NCBI RefSeq assembly: GCF_001907675.1
Contig: NZ_MPNT01000013.1
Coordinates: 62,001 to 126,000, forward strand
DNA length: 64,000 nt
Source: Mycobacterium paraffinicum
GTDB lineage: Bacteria; Actinomycetota; Actinomycetes; Mycobacteriales; Mycobacteriaceae
Direction of reading: 5' to 3'
Numbering within the stretch: the stretch's first letter is position 1; every line of letters begins with the position of its first letter. A program made the position numbers and the translations under genes. Under the pieces are notes generated by a model, which saw nothing but the letters and a program-made list of their open reading frames with translations, had not been told where the DNA came from and searched no databases. Positions 46,199 to 55,855 of the stretch are shown here, piece by piece.

Positions 46199-47350
46199 TC
46201 AGGACCCGGCGGTGGACGCCAGCGGACCGCCCGTGTAGCGGGTGAGCACGGGACCCAGGATCGCCATGATGAACACGTACGACGTCGCCAGCGCGGCGAC
46301 CGCGGGGATCGACGTGCCGGCCAATCCGATGATGATCAGCGAGAACTCGCCGCGGGCGACCAGCGCGGTGCCCGCGCGCAGCTGCCCGCGCCGCGCCACC
46401 CCGTCGCGCCGGGCGGCGAAGATCCCGGTGGCCACCTTGGTCGCCGCGGTCACCGCGGCCAGGATCAGCGCCGCCGGAAGCATCGGGACCAGCGCGTGCG
46501 GGTCGACGGAAAAGCCGATCGCCAGGAAGAAGATCGCGGCGAACAGGTCGCGCAGCGGGCCCAGCACCCGACGCGCGCGTTCCGCCGTCTCGCCGGTCAG
46601 CGTCAGCCCCACCAGGAACGCGCCCACGGCGGCGGATGCGTGCAGGGACTCGGCCATCGCCGCCACGATCAGGGTGATGCCGAGCACCCGGAGCAGCAGT
46701 TGTTCGGAGTCGGGGTGTTCGACCAGGCGGCCGACGTGGTGGCCCCAACGGTAGGACGCGGCGAACGCCGCCAGCAGCGCGGCCACCGCCACCACCATGC
46801 CGCCGACGGCGTGCGGCCAGCCGCCGCCGGCGGCCAGCACGGCGAACAGCGGCAGATAGGCCGCCATCGCGAAGTCTTCGAGCACCAGCACGGACAGCAC
46901 CGCCGGCGTCTCCCGGTTACCGAGGCGGTGCAGGTCCTCCAGCAGGCGCGCGATGACACCCGACGAGGAGATGTAGGTGACGCCGGCCAGGCACAGGATC
47001 GCCACGCCGTGCAGTCCGAGCAGCCAGCCCGCGACCGCGCCGGGCGCCGCGTTGAGCACGATGTCGACGCCCGCCGACGGCAGGTGGTGGCGCAGGCTGG
47101 CGGCGAACTCGGCCGCGGAGAATTCCAGGCCCAGGGTCAACAGCAGCAGCACCACGCCGATGGGCGCGCTCGTCGTGATGAACTGGCCGCCGGCGGCCAG
47201 CGGCAGGATCCCGCCCTTACCCAGGGACAGCCCCGCCAGCAGGTAGACCGGTATCGGCGACAACGCGAATCGGCGTGCGACCGCACCCAATACGGCCAGC
47301 ATGGCCAGGAGGGCGCCGAGCTGTAGCAGCAGCGCCCACGAAACTTGCAC
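46199..47350 (-). CDS. kefB: Cation/proton antiporter, KefB type
   Basis: A 383-residue CPA2 antiporter (Rv3236c). Eleven to twelve hydrophobic helices run through the protein, with LTLGLEFS near 72-79 and the conserved SSSGVIARLLEDL and LVLEDFAMA segments that carry ion-binding residues. It ends just after the transport domain. The usual C-terminal RCK/TrkA part is supplied by the separate gene upstream, five bases away. The pair probably moves K+ or Na+ against protons at the inner membrane. Confidence 0.9.
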   Translation of the reverse strand: MQVSWALLLQLGALLAMLAVLGAVARRFALSPIPVYLLAGLSLGKGGILPLAAGGQFITTSAPIGVVLLLLTLGLEFSAAEFAASLRHHLPSAGVDIVLNAAPGAVAGWLLGLHGVAILCLAGVTYISSSGVIARLLEDLHRLGNRETPAVLSVLVLEDFAMAAYLPLFAVLAAGGGWPHAVGGMVVAVAALLAAFAASYRWGHHVGRLVEHPDSEQLLLRVLGITLIVAAMAESLHASAAVGAFLVGLTLTGETAERARRVLGPLRDLFAAIFFLAIGFSVDPHALVPMLPAALILAAVTAATKVATGIFAARRDGVARRGQLRAGTALVARGEFSLIIIGLAGTSIPAVAALATSYVFIMAILGPVLTRYTGGPLASTAGS

Positions 47351-47354
47351 CGGC

Positions 47355-47837
47355 TCAGCCCTTGTCGATTATGTGCTCGACACCGGCGATGCCGTCATGG
47401 GTTCCGATGACAATCAAAACGTCTCGAGCATAAAGCATCTCGGACGGGCCGGGTGAGGCGAGCACCTCCTCGTTGCGCACGATCGCGACGATGGAGGCAC
47501 CGGTGCGGGTGCGGGCGTGGGTGTCGCCGAGGGGGTGCCCGACGAAGGGGCTGTCGGCCAGGATGGCGACCTGCCCGGTCTCGAGTCCCGGTATTTCCCG
47601 GGCCAGCTCGGTGAACCGCTCCGCGATCCGGGGCGCCCCGAGGATCTGCGCCACCGCCTCGGCCTCTTCCTCGCTGAGGTGCAGCAGCGGCCGGGCCTTG
47701 TCGGGATCGTCCCGCGCGTACACGACGACCTCGAAGTCGCCGCTTCGCCGTGCGATGATGCCGATGCGGTCGCCCTTGTGATCGATGAATTCGTAGCGAA
47801 GGCCGACGCCCGGCAGCAGCACCTCCTTGACATCCAT
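47355..47837 (-). CDS. TrkA-C domain regulatory subunit of the antiporter
   Basis: A 160-residue soluble protein (Rv3237c counterpart). An N-terminal domain of about 70 residues precedes a TrkA-C (RCK-C) domain from about 75 to 158 (TGQVAILADSPFVGHPLGD, REDVLIVIGTHDGI-like end). TrkA-C domains bind small ligands, such as cyclic di-AMP in other bacteria, to gate transport. Five bases separate its stop from the antiporter start, so it is an operon partner and likely forms one complex with it. Confidence 0.87.
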   Translation of the reverse strand: MDVKEVLLPGVGLRYEFIDHKGDRIGIIARRSGDFEVVVYARDDPDKARPLLHLSEEEAEAVAQILGAPRIAERFTELAREIPGLETGQVAILADSPFVGHPLGDTHARTRTGASIVAIVRNEEVLASPGPSEMLYARDVLIVIGTHDGIAGVEHIIDKG

Positions 47838-47909
47838 ACCGTCAATCCTGACAGGTGGGATCCAGGCGCCGGCACCGGATCGCCGAGCTCCTACGGAACT
47901 GCTAGCGAA

Positions 47910-48665
47910 TCAGCCGTGCCGCGCCATCCCCGCCGTGCGGCGGTGCGGAATCGGCACCAGCATCGACACCTCGCGGCGGTAATCGAGATATTGGTGGCCC
48001 AGCGAGGCGACCAGGTCCCGCTCCTCCAGCTGGGTCGCGACCAGGATGTAGATCGTCATGCCGATCGAGAACAGCAGATGCCCGGCCGTCATGACGGGGG
48101 CGGCCCAGAACGCGATGGCCATCCCGAGCATCAGGGGGTGACGCACCACGCGGTAGAGAAGCCGGACGCGGAATTCGACGCTGGTGTAGGGCTGTTGGCG
48201 CGACGCCAGGTACACCTGGCGAAGCCCGAACAGGTCGAAGTGGTTGATCAGGAACGTCGCCAGCAGCGCGATCGCCCAGCCCAGCCAGAACAGCGCCCAC
48301 AGCACCGCGCGGGCCGCCGGCATCCGCACATCCCAGATCACCGTGGGCATCGTCCGCCATTGCCAGTACAGCACCGCGAGCACCACGCTCGAGAACACGA
48401 CGTAGGTGCTGCGCTCGATCGACGCCGGCACGAAGCGTGCCCACCACCGCTTGAACGCGGGCCGGGCCATCACGCTGTGCTGCACCCCGAACAGGGCGAC
48501 CAACGCCGCGTTGACCGGCACGGCCTCGGCGATGGGCGCGGCGAGCCCACGATCGACGCTTCGGGGCACCAGGAAATCGCCCACGAAACCAATGAGATAC
48601 AGAAAGGCCGCGAGGAAGAGCAGGTACGCCGCGGCGCCGTAACCAAGCGTCAGATATCGCTTCAT
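47910..48665 (-). CDS. NnrU/MddA-like membrane methyltransferase family protein
   Basis: A 251-residue protein with six or more hydrophobic helices (Rv3238c counterpart). The C-terminal part matches the isoprenylcysteine-methyltransferase-like group: RVVRHPLMLGMAI near 170-182, then EERDLVASLGHQYLDYRREV, the HP and E-R-L motifs that bind S-adenosylmethionine. Family members include MddA, which methylates methanethiol to dimethylsulfide; whether this one does is not certain. The conserved GVQHSVMARP is also seen. The next gene upstream starts 69 bases away. Confidence 0.78.
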   Translation of the reverse strand: MKRYLTLGYGAAAYLLFLAAFLYLIGFVGDFLVPRSVDRGLAAPIAEAVPVNAALVALFGVQHSVMARPAFKRWWARFVPASIERSTYVVFSSVVLAVLYWQWRTMPTVIWDVRMPAARAVLWALFWLGWAIALLATFLINHFDLFGLRQVYLASRQQPYTSVEFRVRLLYRVVRHPLMLGMAIAFWAAPVMTAGHLLFSIGMTIYILVATQLEERDLVASLGHQYLDYRREVSMLVPIPHRRTAGMARHG

Positions 48666-48734
48666 GGGCTAAGTGTCCGCCGCGCGCGGGCGCTCGACCA
48701 TAGGTCGTTTGCCTCATCTTTGCCGGATGGGGCA

Positions 48735-50294
48735 CTAGGTATTTTTGACCAGTCCGTTGCGCAGCGCGTACATGCTGGCGCCGATGCGGTTCGATACGCC
48801 GATCTTGGCGTAGGTGCGCTCGACGTGGTTGCGGGCGGTCTTTTCGCTGATCACCAGCGACGCCGCGATGTCCTTGTTGGAGGCGCCGCGCGCGACCAGG
48901 CAGAGCACCTCGATCTCCCTGGGGGTCAACCCGTCCGGCCGCACATTGGGCCGATGCGCGGGTTGCCCCGCCGCGTGCAGCACCGCTTCGACGGCGACGG
49001 ATTCGAGTTCACCGGCCCGCGCCCGCCCGCGCAGCCGCCGGGCCGCCGCGTCCGGGGACATCTGTTCGCGATACGGCCTGGGCTCGCAGGCGGACTGGTA
49101 GCAGACCGCCGCGGCCAGGATGCGGTCCGGCAGGCCCAGCGCGGGACCGGCGAGCCCACGCGGATATCCCGAACCGTCCAGGCATTCATGGTGATTGCCC
49201 GCGACCTCCGCGAGCGGCCGCAACCCCGGCACCTGGTTGAGGATGCGCACCGTCAGATACGGGTGCAGCCGGACGCGTTCGAATTCCGAGGCCGTCAGCG
49301 GCCCTTGCCGGGACCAGATCTGGTTAGACACCCCGATGCGGCCCAGGTCGTGGACGTGACCCGCGCGTCGCGTCAGAGCCGCCGCGTCGGCGTCGACGCC
49401 CGCGGCCCGCGCCGCGTCCCCGGCGAGCCGGGCCACCGCGCGCGAATGCCCAAGGGTGAACGGGCATTTCAGGTCGACGAAGTCACCGAGGGCCACCAGC
49501 AGGGCGTCCAGCGATTGGTCGTCGAGCCGCTCATGCCGATCGGGCGCGGCGGCCAGCGCGGCGGCCCACGCGTCACCGGCCGGCGGGCCGGCCAGGATTT
49601 CCTCGCCTTGGCACAGGAAGGCGTCGGCGACCTGCGGGTCGAATTGGCCGCCGCGCCGGTCGCGCACCATGGCCTCGGCCCCCGCGACGCCGTAGGTGCG
49701 GTGGTGCACCTCGACCATGTCGGCCAGCTGAGCGATCCGCATCTGGATGGGTATCTCGTCGCCCTTCGCGCCGGCGGGCAGCCCCCCGCCGTCGTAGCGT
49801 TCGAACGCGAACGCCACGGCCGCCTGCACGTTGGGCCCCAAGCCCATTCGGTCCGCCAGCACGGCCGCCGAGGTGCAATGCGAATGGATCAGGCGGGAGA
49901 TGTGGCCGCGCGCGTTGGCGAAAAGCGTTGCCATGACGCTCAACCGGTGCGCCAGCGGCTGGCCGCGGCCCACGTTGCCGGCCAGGAACCGCAGGTACGG
50001 CAACCCCGACCAGTCGACGAGATACGAGTCGTGGCGCACGGCGATGTCATCGCCGAACCACCGCGCGTATTCGTGGGAGTCGGCGTGACAGCCGATCCAC
50101 ATGATCAGGGTCGTGTAGTAGGTGCAGTCCCGTTGGTCGGCGTCGAGCCCGAGCCGGTCGGCAAGCCTGGTCGCGATCAGCGCCGCCCGCAGCATGTGCT
50201 CGGCGGGCTGGCCCAGGCCGAGGTCGATCGCCACCGACAGCGCTGCCAACAGCTCCGCCCGGGTCGGCAGTTCGGCCTCCGACATGGGCCTCAT
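48735..50294 (-). CDS. Tandem HD-GYP phosphohydrolase fused to LuxR helix-turn-helix
   Basis: A 519-residue three-part protein. The first HD-type domain (about 25-210) ends with ERYDGGGLPAG and MRIAQLADMVEV, the GYP-like half of an HD-GYP. The second (about 280-410) has HVHDLGRIGV and HHECLDGSGYPRG, a nearly perfect HD-GYP. However, its later AD-xx-DA motif reads AAVCYQSA, so metal binding may be incomplete. A C-terminal LuxR domain (LTPREIEVLCLVARG, SNKDIA, VISEKTARNHV) binds DNA. It may link cyclic di-GMP or another nucleotide to transcription. ATG 50294 has GAGGT at seven bases. It replaces Rv3239c of M. tuberculosis. Confidence 0.85.
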   Translation of the reverse strand: MRPMSEAELPTRAELLAALSVAIDLGLGQPAEHMLRAALIATRLADRLGLDADQRDCTYYTTLIMWIGCHADSHEYARWFGDDIAVRHDSYLVDWSGLPYLRFLAGNVGRGQPLAHRLSVMATLFANARGHISRLIHSHCTSAAVLADRMGLGPNVQAAVAFAFERYDGGGLPAGAKGDEIPIQMRIAQLADMVEVHHRTYGVAGAEAMVRDRRGGQFDPQVADAFLCQGEEILAGPPAGDAWAAALAAAPDRHERLDDQSLDALLVALGDFVDLKCPFTLGHSRAVARLAGDAARAAGVDADAAALTRRAGHVHDLGRIGVSNQIWSRQGPLTASEFERVRLHPYLTVRILNQVPGLRPLAEVAGNHHECLDGSGYPRGLAGPALGLPDRILAAAVCYQSACEPRPYREQMSPDAAARRLRGRARAGELESVAVEAVLHAAGQPAHRPNVRPDGLTPREIEVLCLVARGASNKDIAASLVISEKTARNHVERTYAKIGVSNRIGASMYALRNGLVKNT

Positions 50295-50318
50295 TGTGCC
50301 CACCTCATCCGCGCGCGG

Positions 50319-51065
50319 TCAGCCGATTGACACAGTGCGTCCGACCCCGTGATGGCGCCCGGCGTCGAAAGTTTCGAAATGACCCGAGCCCACCACGAAC
50401 AGGCCGCGCTGCGGCGGCCGGAAACCGGCCAACCGAGGTTGGTGTGGCAGCGGCCCGACCGGCCCGAGGTCCTCCCCGCGCCATGCCGCGCGCGAACCCG
50501 CCACCGCCCACACCCGCGCCGGGGCGATCATGAATCGCTGCCCGTTGGGCGTGGTTCCGGACAGTCGGACCCGCCCGGCCCGCAGGGTCGGGCCCGCGGC
50601 CCGGCCCAGCGCGGCCAGCACCGCGCGATTGGTCCACGCCCGCGCCGGCAACCGCGCGCCGACCGCGCTCATCAGCCGGGTGGACACGGTGGTGCCGATC
50701 TCGATGTGCCAGGCAAGTAATCCCGGGATCTCGACGAACAGCGACCACGGGGTGACCCAGGCGACGTCGATGTCACACTGCACCGCGTCGTTGGGGGTCG
50801 CCGAGCTGAAGAAGCGGGCGCAGCTCTGCGGGGCCGGCGTCGTCGCGTAGAAGGTCCACGCGCCGTCGGGGTCACGGTGCCACACCGACCGGTAGCCGGG
50901 TGAGAACGACGTCGCCGGGAAGACCCGCAGCGCCAGGTAGTGTCCGCTCGCGAACGGAAGGCCCATCACGCCGAAGCCGACGAACCGTTCGTCGTCTCCG
51001 GAGGGCAGGCGGGGGTTCTGCAGGACGGCCGTGGCGGCGTCCAGTGGGGTGCGTGCTTTGGTCAT
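50319..51065 (-). CDS. Conserved hypothetical protein in an operon with the HD-GYP/LuxR gene
   Basis: A 248-residue protein that I do not recognise. Beta-strand-rich blocks (ERFVGFGVMGLPF, YLALRVFPATSF, GAWTFYATTP, VQCDIDVAWVTPWSLFVEIP) suggest a lipocalin- or acetoacetate-decarboxylase-like barrel. Two cysteines are widely spaced. There is no signal peptide, and one weak hydrophobic stretch. It ends 24 bases before the HD-GYP/LuxR start on the same strand, so the two should be co-transcribed. A small-molecule-binding role would fit, but this is a guess. Confidence 0.65.
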   Translation of the reverse strand: MTKARTPLDAATAVLQNPRLPSGDDERFVGFGVMGLPFASGHYLALRVFPATSFSPGYRSVWHRDPDGAWTFYATTPAPQSCARFFSSATPNDAVQCDIDVAWVTPWSLFVEIPGLLAWHIEIGTTVSTRLMSAVGARLPARAWTNRAVLAALGRAAGPTLRAGRVRLSGTTPNGQRFMIAPARVWAVAGSRAAWRGEDLGPVGPLPHQPRLAGFRPPQRGLFVVGSGHFETFDAGRHHGVGRTVSIG

Positions 51066-51138
51066 GCGTCGATAGTCGGCGCGCGCGAGCCCCCGGCGCA
51101 TGGGGCGGCTGCCTCAAATCCCCGGCCCGTCGCTGAGT

Positions 51139-51188
51139 GTGCGGCTGGCCGCACGCTGGGCGACGAGCGTGAAGCTGGCCGCACGCTC
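51139..51188. terminator. Two adjacent hairpins downstream of secA1
   Basis: GTGCGGC (51139-51145) and GCCGCAC (51148-51154) form a tight hairpin with a two-base loop. GAGCGTG (51165-51171) and CACGCTC (51182-51188) form a second. They lie between the secA1 stop and the start of the minus-strand hypothetical gene. The GTGCGGC/GCCGCAC element recurs twice near 60.8 kb. Confidence 0.65.
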
Positions 51189-51254
51189 GGCGGAAGGCGG
51201 CCGTCGGAAAGGCGGTCGACGAAAAGGCGGCTCGGCGAAAGGCCGCGAGGCGCC

Positions 51255-54077
51255 CTAGCGGCGCTTGACCGACTTCGGCGACTTGGCGCCGCGGCCCTGC
51301 TGCCTGGCGGCCGCGCGCCGCTCGCGCCGGGAGCCTCCCCCCGCCACGCCCGCCGGCGTCCGCTGACCGTCGCCGCCGTTGCGCTGCACCTGAGCCGAGC
51401 CGTCCTCGGACGGGCCGGAAAAGGTCATGGCCGGCGCCTCGTTGTCAATCCCCTTGGCGCGCAACTGAGTTGGCTCTTCGCGCGGGGCCGGGGTGGCGTC
51501 GCCGTGCTCCGCCGCGGTTCCGAGCTCCCTGAGCCCCTCGGGCGTTTCCACCGGCGCGACCTGCGGGGACGGCACCGCCTCGACGGTGACGTTGAACAGG
51601 AACCCGACGGACTCCTCCTTCATGCCGTCGAGCATGGCCATGAACATGTCGTAGCCCTCGCGCTGGTACTCCACCAGCGGGTCGCGCTGCGCCATCGCGC
51701 GCAGCCCGATGCCCTCCTTGAGGTAGTCCATCTCGTAGAGGTGCTCGCGCCACTTCCGGTCGATGACATTGAGCAACACGTTGCGCTCGAGCTGGCGCAT
51801 CGCGCCCTCGCCGGCGATCTCCTCGAGTTCGGCTTCCCTTGCGGCATAAGCCCGTTCGGCGTCTTTGAGCAGCTCGTCGAGCAGCTCCTCGCGGGTGAGG
51901 TCGTCGCGGTCGGAGTCGGCGTCCACGCGCATCAACGTCTCGTGGTCGATGCCGACCGGGTACAGGGTCTTGAGCGCGGTCCACAACGCCTCGAGGTCCC
52001 AGTCCTCGGCGTACCCGTCGGCGGTCGCGCCGTTGACATAGGCGGTGACCACGTCGCGGACCATGTCCAGCGCCTGCTCCTTGAGGTTCTCGCCTTCCAG
52101 GATGCGGCGGCGCTCGGCGTAGATCACCTTGCGCTGCTGGTTCATCACCTCGTCGTACTTGAGGACGTTCTTGCGGACCTCGAAGTTCTGCTGCTCCACC
52201 TGGGTCTGCGCGCTCTTGATGGCGCGGGTGACCATCTTGGCCTCGATGGGCACGTCGTCGGGCAGGTTCAGCCGGTTGAGCATCGCCTCCAGCGCGGCGC
52301 CGTTGAACCGGCGCATGAGCTCGTCGCCCAGCGACAGGTAGAAGCGGGACTCGCCCGGGTCGCCCTGCCGGCCGGAGCGGCCGCGCAGCTGGTTGTCGAT
52401 GCGCCGCGACTCGTGCCGCTCGGTGCCCAGTACGTACAGGCCGCCCGCCTCGACCACCTCGGCGGCCTCCTTGCCGGCCTCCTCCTTGACCTTGGGCAGC
52501 TCCTCGTGCCAGGCCGCCTCGTACTCCTCGGGGGTTTCCACCGGGTCCAGGCCGCGCTCGCGCAGCCGCTGGTCAGTGAGGAAGTCGACGTTGCCGCCCA
52601 GCACGATGTCGGTACCGCGGCCGGCCATGTTGGTGGCCACGGTGACGCCGCCGCGGCGGCCCGCCACGGCCACGATGCCGGCCTCCTGCTCGTGGTACTT
52701 GGCGTTGAGCACGTTGTGCGGGACGCGGCGTTTCTGGAACTGCCGCGACAGGTACTCGGAGCGCTCCACGCTGGTGGTACCGATCAGGACGGGCTGGCCC
52801 TTCTCGTAGCGTTCGACGACGTCGTCGACCACCGCGATGTACTTGGCCTCTTCCGTCTTGTAGATGAGGTCGGACTGATCGGTGCGAACCATCGGCTTGT
52901 TGGTCGGGATGGGCACCACGCCCAGCTTGTAGATCTCGTGCAGCTCGGCCGCCTCGGTCTGGGCGGTACCGGTCATGCCGGCGAGCTTGTCGTAGAGCCG
53001 GAAGTAGTTCTGCAGCGTGATCGTGGCCAGGGTCTGGTTCTCGGCCTTGATCTCGACGTGCTCCTTGGCCTCGATGGCCTGGTGCATGCCCTCGTTGTAG
53101 CGGCGGCCGTAGAGCACGCGGCCGGTGAACTCGTCGACGATCAGCACCTCGCCGTCGCGCACGATGTAGTCCTTGTCGCGGTTGAACAGCTCCTTGGCCT
53201 TCAGCGCGTTGTTGAGGTAGCTGACCAGCGGCGAGTTGGCGGCCTCGTAGAGGTTGTCGATGCCGAGCTGGTCCTCGACGAATTCCACCCCGAGCTCGTG
53301 CACGCCGACGGTGCGCTTGCGCAGGTCCACCTCGTAGTGGACGTCCTTTTCCATCAGCGGCGCCAGCCGGGCGAACTCGAGGTACCAGCTGGAGGCGCCG
53401 TCCGCGGGACCGGAGATGATCAGCGGCGTGCGGGCCTCGTCGATCAGGATGGAGTCGACCTCGTCGACGATGGCGAAGTTGTGCCCGCGCTGCACCAGGT
53501 CGTCGAGCGAATGCGCCATGTTGTCGCGCAGATAGTCGAAGCCGAATTCGTTGTTGGTGCCGTAAGTGATGTCGGCGGCATACGCCACGCGGCGCTCGTC
53601 GGGCGTCATCTGCGCGAGGATCACGCCGACCTCGAGGCCGAGGAAGCGGTGCACGCGTCCCATCCACTCGCTGTCACGTTTGGCCAGGTAGTCGTTGACG
53701 GTGACGACGTGCACGCCCTTGCCGCCGATGCCGTTGAGGTAGGCCGGCAGCACCGAGGTCAGGGTCTTGCCCTCACCCGTCTTCATCTCCGCCACGTTGC
53801 CGAAATGCAGCGCGGCCGCGCCCATCACCTGCACGTCGAACGGGCGCTGGTCGAGCACCCGCCAGGCCGCCTCGCGGGCCACCGCGAAGGCCTCGGGCAG
53901 CAGGTCGTCGAGGCTTTCGCCGTCGGCGTGCCGCTTCTTGAACTCGTCGGTCTTGGCCCGCAGCTCGGCGTCGGTCAGCTTTTCGACCTCGTCGGACAGG
54001 GTGTTGACGTAGTCAGCCACCCGCTTGAGACGCTTGAGCATGCGACCTTCGCCAAGGCGCAGCAACTTCGACAGCAC
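51255..54077 (-). CDS. secA1: Preprotein translocase ATPase SecA1
   Basis: A 940-residue motor of general protein export (Rv3240c), essential in mycobacteria. The first nucleotide fold has EMKTGEGKT and [15 protein letters not shown]. The preprotein cross-linking domain, the second fold ([37 protein letters not shown]), and the helical scaffold follow. The C-terminal 110 residues are low-complexity and basic ([17 protein letters not shown]). There is no zinc-binding SecB-type cysteine motif. It starts at GTG 54077. The gene upstream is hpf, 82 bases away. Confidence 0.97.
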   Translation of the reverse strand: MLSKLLRLGEGRMLKRLKRVADYVNTLSDEVEKLTDAELRAKTDEFKKRHADGESLDDLLPEAFAVAREAAWRVLDQRPFDVQVMGAAALHFGNVAEMKTGEGKTLTSVLPAYLNGIGGKGVHVVTVNDYLAKRDSEWMGRVHRFLGLEVGVILAQMTPDERRVAYAADITYGTNNEFGFDYLRDNMAHSLDDLVQRGHNFAIVDEVDSILIDEARTPLIISGPADGASSWYLEFARLAPLMEKDVHYEVDLRKRTVGVHELGVEFVEDQLGIDNLYEAANSPLVSYLNNALKAKELFNRDKDYIVRDGEVLIVDEFTGRVLYGRRYNEGMHQAIEAKEHVEIKAENQTLATITLQNYFRLYDKLAGMTGTAQTEAAELHEIYKLGVVPIPTNKPMVRTDQSDLIYKTEEAKYIAVVDDVVERYEKGQPVLIGTTSVERSEYLSRQFQKRRVPHNVLNAKYHEQEAGIVAVAGRRGGVTVATNMAGRGTDIVLGGNVDFLTDQRLRERGLDPVETPEEYEAAWHEELPKVKEEAGKEAAEVVEAGGLYVLGTERHESRRIDNQLRGRSGRQGDPGESRFYLSLGDELMRRFNGAALEAMLNRLNLPDDVPIEAKMVTRAIKSAQTQVEQQNFEVRKNVLKYDEVMNQQRKVIYAERRRILEGENLKEQALDMVRDVVTAYVNGATADGYAEDWDLEALWTALKTLYPVGIDHETLMRVDADSDRDDLTREELLDELLKDAERAYAAREAELEEIAGEGAMRQLERNVLLNVIDRKWREHLYEMDYLKEGIGLRAMAQRDPLVEYQREGYDMFMAMLDGMKEESVGFLFNVTVEAVPSPQVAPVETPEGLRELGTAAEHGDATPAPREEPTQLRAKGIDNEAPAMTFSGPSEDGSAQVQRNGGDGQRTPAGVAGGGSRRERRAAARQQGRGAKSPKSVKRR

Positions 54078-54159
54078 AGCTATGTCCCCTGTTGGTTGGG
54101 AGTCTCTTCTCTTGAAGCGACTCCCATCGTAGGTGACGACGCGTCGAGAGCCCCCGTAC

Positions 54160-54843
54160 CTAGGACAGCCTGATCAGCCCGTAGTCGTAGGCGTGCCGGC
54201 GGTAGACCACGCAGGGCCGCTCGGTCTGCTTGTCGTGGAAGAGGAAGAAGTCGTGCCCGACGAGCTCCATCTCGTAGAGCGCGTCGTCGACCGTCATCGG
54301 CGTGGCCGGGTGTTCCTTTTCCCGCACGATCCGGCCGGGCTCGTGGTCGATCTCGGCGCCGTCATGCTCGACCGGCGGCTCGGGCAGGCGTTCCTGAGCG
54401 GGCGGCGGCACGACCGCGGTGGCCGCGGCCAGCGACACCGGCGTCTTGTCGCCGTAGTGGACCTTGCGGCGATCCTTGACCCGGCGCAGCCGGTTCTCCA
54501 GCTTGTCGACCGCGGACTCGAGCGCCGCGTAGAAGCTGTCGGCGCAGGCCTCCGCCCGGCTTACCGGCCCGCGGCCGCGGGCGGTGATCTCGACGCGTTG
54601 ACACGATTTACGCTGTCGCCGGTTGGGCGCGTGCTTGAGCTCGACATCGAAGAGATAGATGGAGCGATCGAACCGCTCGAGGCGGGCGAGTTTCTGGGAG
54701 ACGTACACCCGATAGTGATCGGGGATTTCTACGTTGCGGCCCTTGAAGACGACTTCGGCGTTGGTCATCGGTTGAACTTCGCCGTCGGTTTGCGTCGGCG
54801 GTTGGTCGAGAATTTGACCGGAATCCACGGATAGCCTTGACAT
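54160..54843 (-). CDS. hpf: Ribosome hibernation promoting factor (long form)
   Basis: A 227-residue long-type HPF/mycobacterial protein Y (Rv3241c). The N-terminal S30AE domain (about 30-130: [39 protein letters not shown]) sits in the decoding centre of idle ribosomes. After a linker, the C-terminal dimerisation domain (about 170-227: [20 protein letters not shown]) completes the long form. ATG 54843 is used; ATG 54768, directly before the S30AE domain, is a shorter option. It lies downstream of comF behind an unusually long 308-base spacer. Confidence 0.92.
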   Translation of the reverse strand: MSRLSVDSGQILDQPPTQTDGEVQPMTNAEVVFKGRNVEIPDHYRVYVSQKLARLERFDRSIYLFDVELKHAPNRRQRKSCQRVEITARGRGPVSRAEACADSFYAALESAVDKLENRLRRVKDRRKVHYGDKTPVSLAAATAVVPPPAQERLPEPPVEHDGAEIDHEPGRIVREKEHPATPMTVDDALYEMELVGHDFFLFHDKQTERPCVVYRRHAYDYGLIRLS

Positions 54844-55151
54844 ACGTGACAACTCGTTTCTCTTTCACGTCGCACGCGCCCTGCGTGCCCGGCTTGCTGA
54901 CGACGCGCCGACGAGGTGGGGAGAGCGGGTCTTTGGGTAAATCACCGCTGCAGGCTGCTCGCCGATGCAAGGTGTCGAATACTCACCCCTTCCCGCGAGT
55001 GCGGTCTCAACCTGGGAATGTCGCGACCAGTGAGTCAGACCAGTGAGTTGATTAACGTTGTTCTCGACGTTAGCTCTTGTTCGCCTCGCCATGCCACTGA
55101 TTTCGCGGAGGTGTTGCGAGTTCTTCACATACTCTTGGCGGCCGCACAGCC
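54844..55151. other. Long hpf upstream region with direct repeats, no gene seen
   Basis: This 308-base spacer is less GC-rich than its surroundings. It holds a 13-base-period direct repeat of ACCAGTGAGT (55026-55035 and 55039-55048) and a TAACG/CGTTA dyad at 55053-55072. An open frame on the minus strand, from an ATG near 55097, has a poor codon pattern and no ribosome site. The region is best read as promoter plus leader of hpf. Confidence 0.55.
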
Positions 55152-55784
55152 TCACGCGGTCGCGACCGTCAGCACGGCGGTGACCCGAACCCCCGCCGCC
55201 CGCAATACCCGCACCGACTCGCGGGCCGTGGCCCCGGTGGTGACGATGTCGTCGACGACCAAGACCTCGGTGCGCGGCGGCGCCCGCCGCAGCAGCACCC
55301 GGCCCGCGACGTTGCGTTCGCGGGCCGCGGTGCCGAGGCCCACCGAGTCGCGAACCAGCGCCCTCATCCGCAACGCCGGGGCGACGGCGATCGCGGGGTG
55401 GCCGGCCACCGCCGCACGCGCGAGCCGGGTGACCGGGTCGCCGCCGCGCCGCCGCGCCGCCGAGCGGCGCGTCGGGGCCGGCACGACCGTCAGCGGCGTC
55501 TCGACGATGCCCCACGACAGCAGCCGGTGCACGCCGGTGGCCAGCGCCCCCGCCAGCGGCCCGACGAGGTCCGTGCGGCCGTGCTCCTTGAGCGCCAGGA
55601 TCGCCGCCCGCCGCGAGCCGGCGTAGCGGCCGAGCGCGAATACCGGCACCTGCGGATCAATGCGTGGGTTCGCCACGTGCGGCTGGTCGGGGGCCACCGA
55701 CAGCTCGCGGGCGCACGCGGGGCACCAGCGGGTCGACGGCGCCCCGCAGCCGCCGCACTGCAGCGGCAGGATGAGATCCAGCAC
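55152..55784 (-). CDS. comF: ComF family phosphoribosyltransferase-like protein
   Basis: A 210-residue protein (Rv3242c). Four N-terminal cysteines (Cys10, Cys13, Cys21, Cys24) form a zinc ribbon, followed by a type I PRTase fold. The PRPP loop VLVVDDIVTTGAT is near 175-187, and ALKEHGRTDL lies earlier. ComF proteins aid DNA uptake in competent bacteria; in mycobacteria the role is unclear. It lies between lpqB and hpf on the same strand. Rv3243c of M. tuberculosis, which normally sits here, is not present. Confidence 0.88.
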   Translation of the reverse strand: MLDLILPLQCGGCGAPSTRWCPACARELSVAPDQPHVANPRIDPQVPVFALGRYAGSRRAAILALKEHGRTDLVGPLAGALATGVHRLLSWGIVETPLTVVPAPTRRSAARRRGGDPVTRLARAAVAGHPAIAVAPALRMRALVRDSVGLGTAARERNVAGRVLLRRAPPRTEVLVVDDIVTTGATARESVRVLRAAGVRVTAVLTVATA

Positions 55785-55855
55785 GTGGTCAGTGTCGCCG
55801 ACGGGGCCGACAGATCAGCCTGGTGGCGACCCGCCGCGCCCGGCGCCGGCTTGTC

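Noticed and set aside
55000..55100. Minus-strand open frame starting MARRTRANVENN in the hpf leader
   Set aside because: Codon usage is unlike coding sequence here, there is no ribosome site, and it crosses obvious leader repeats.
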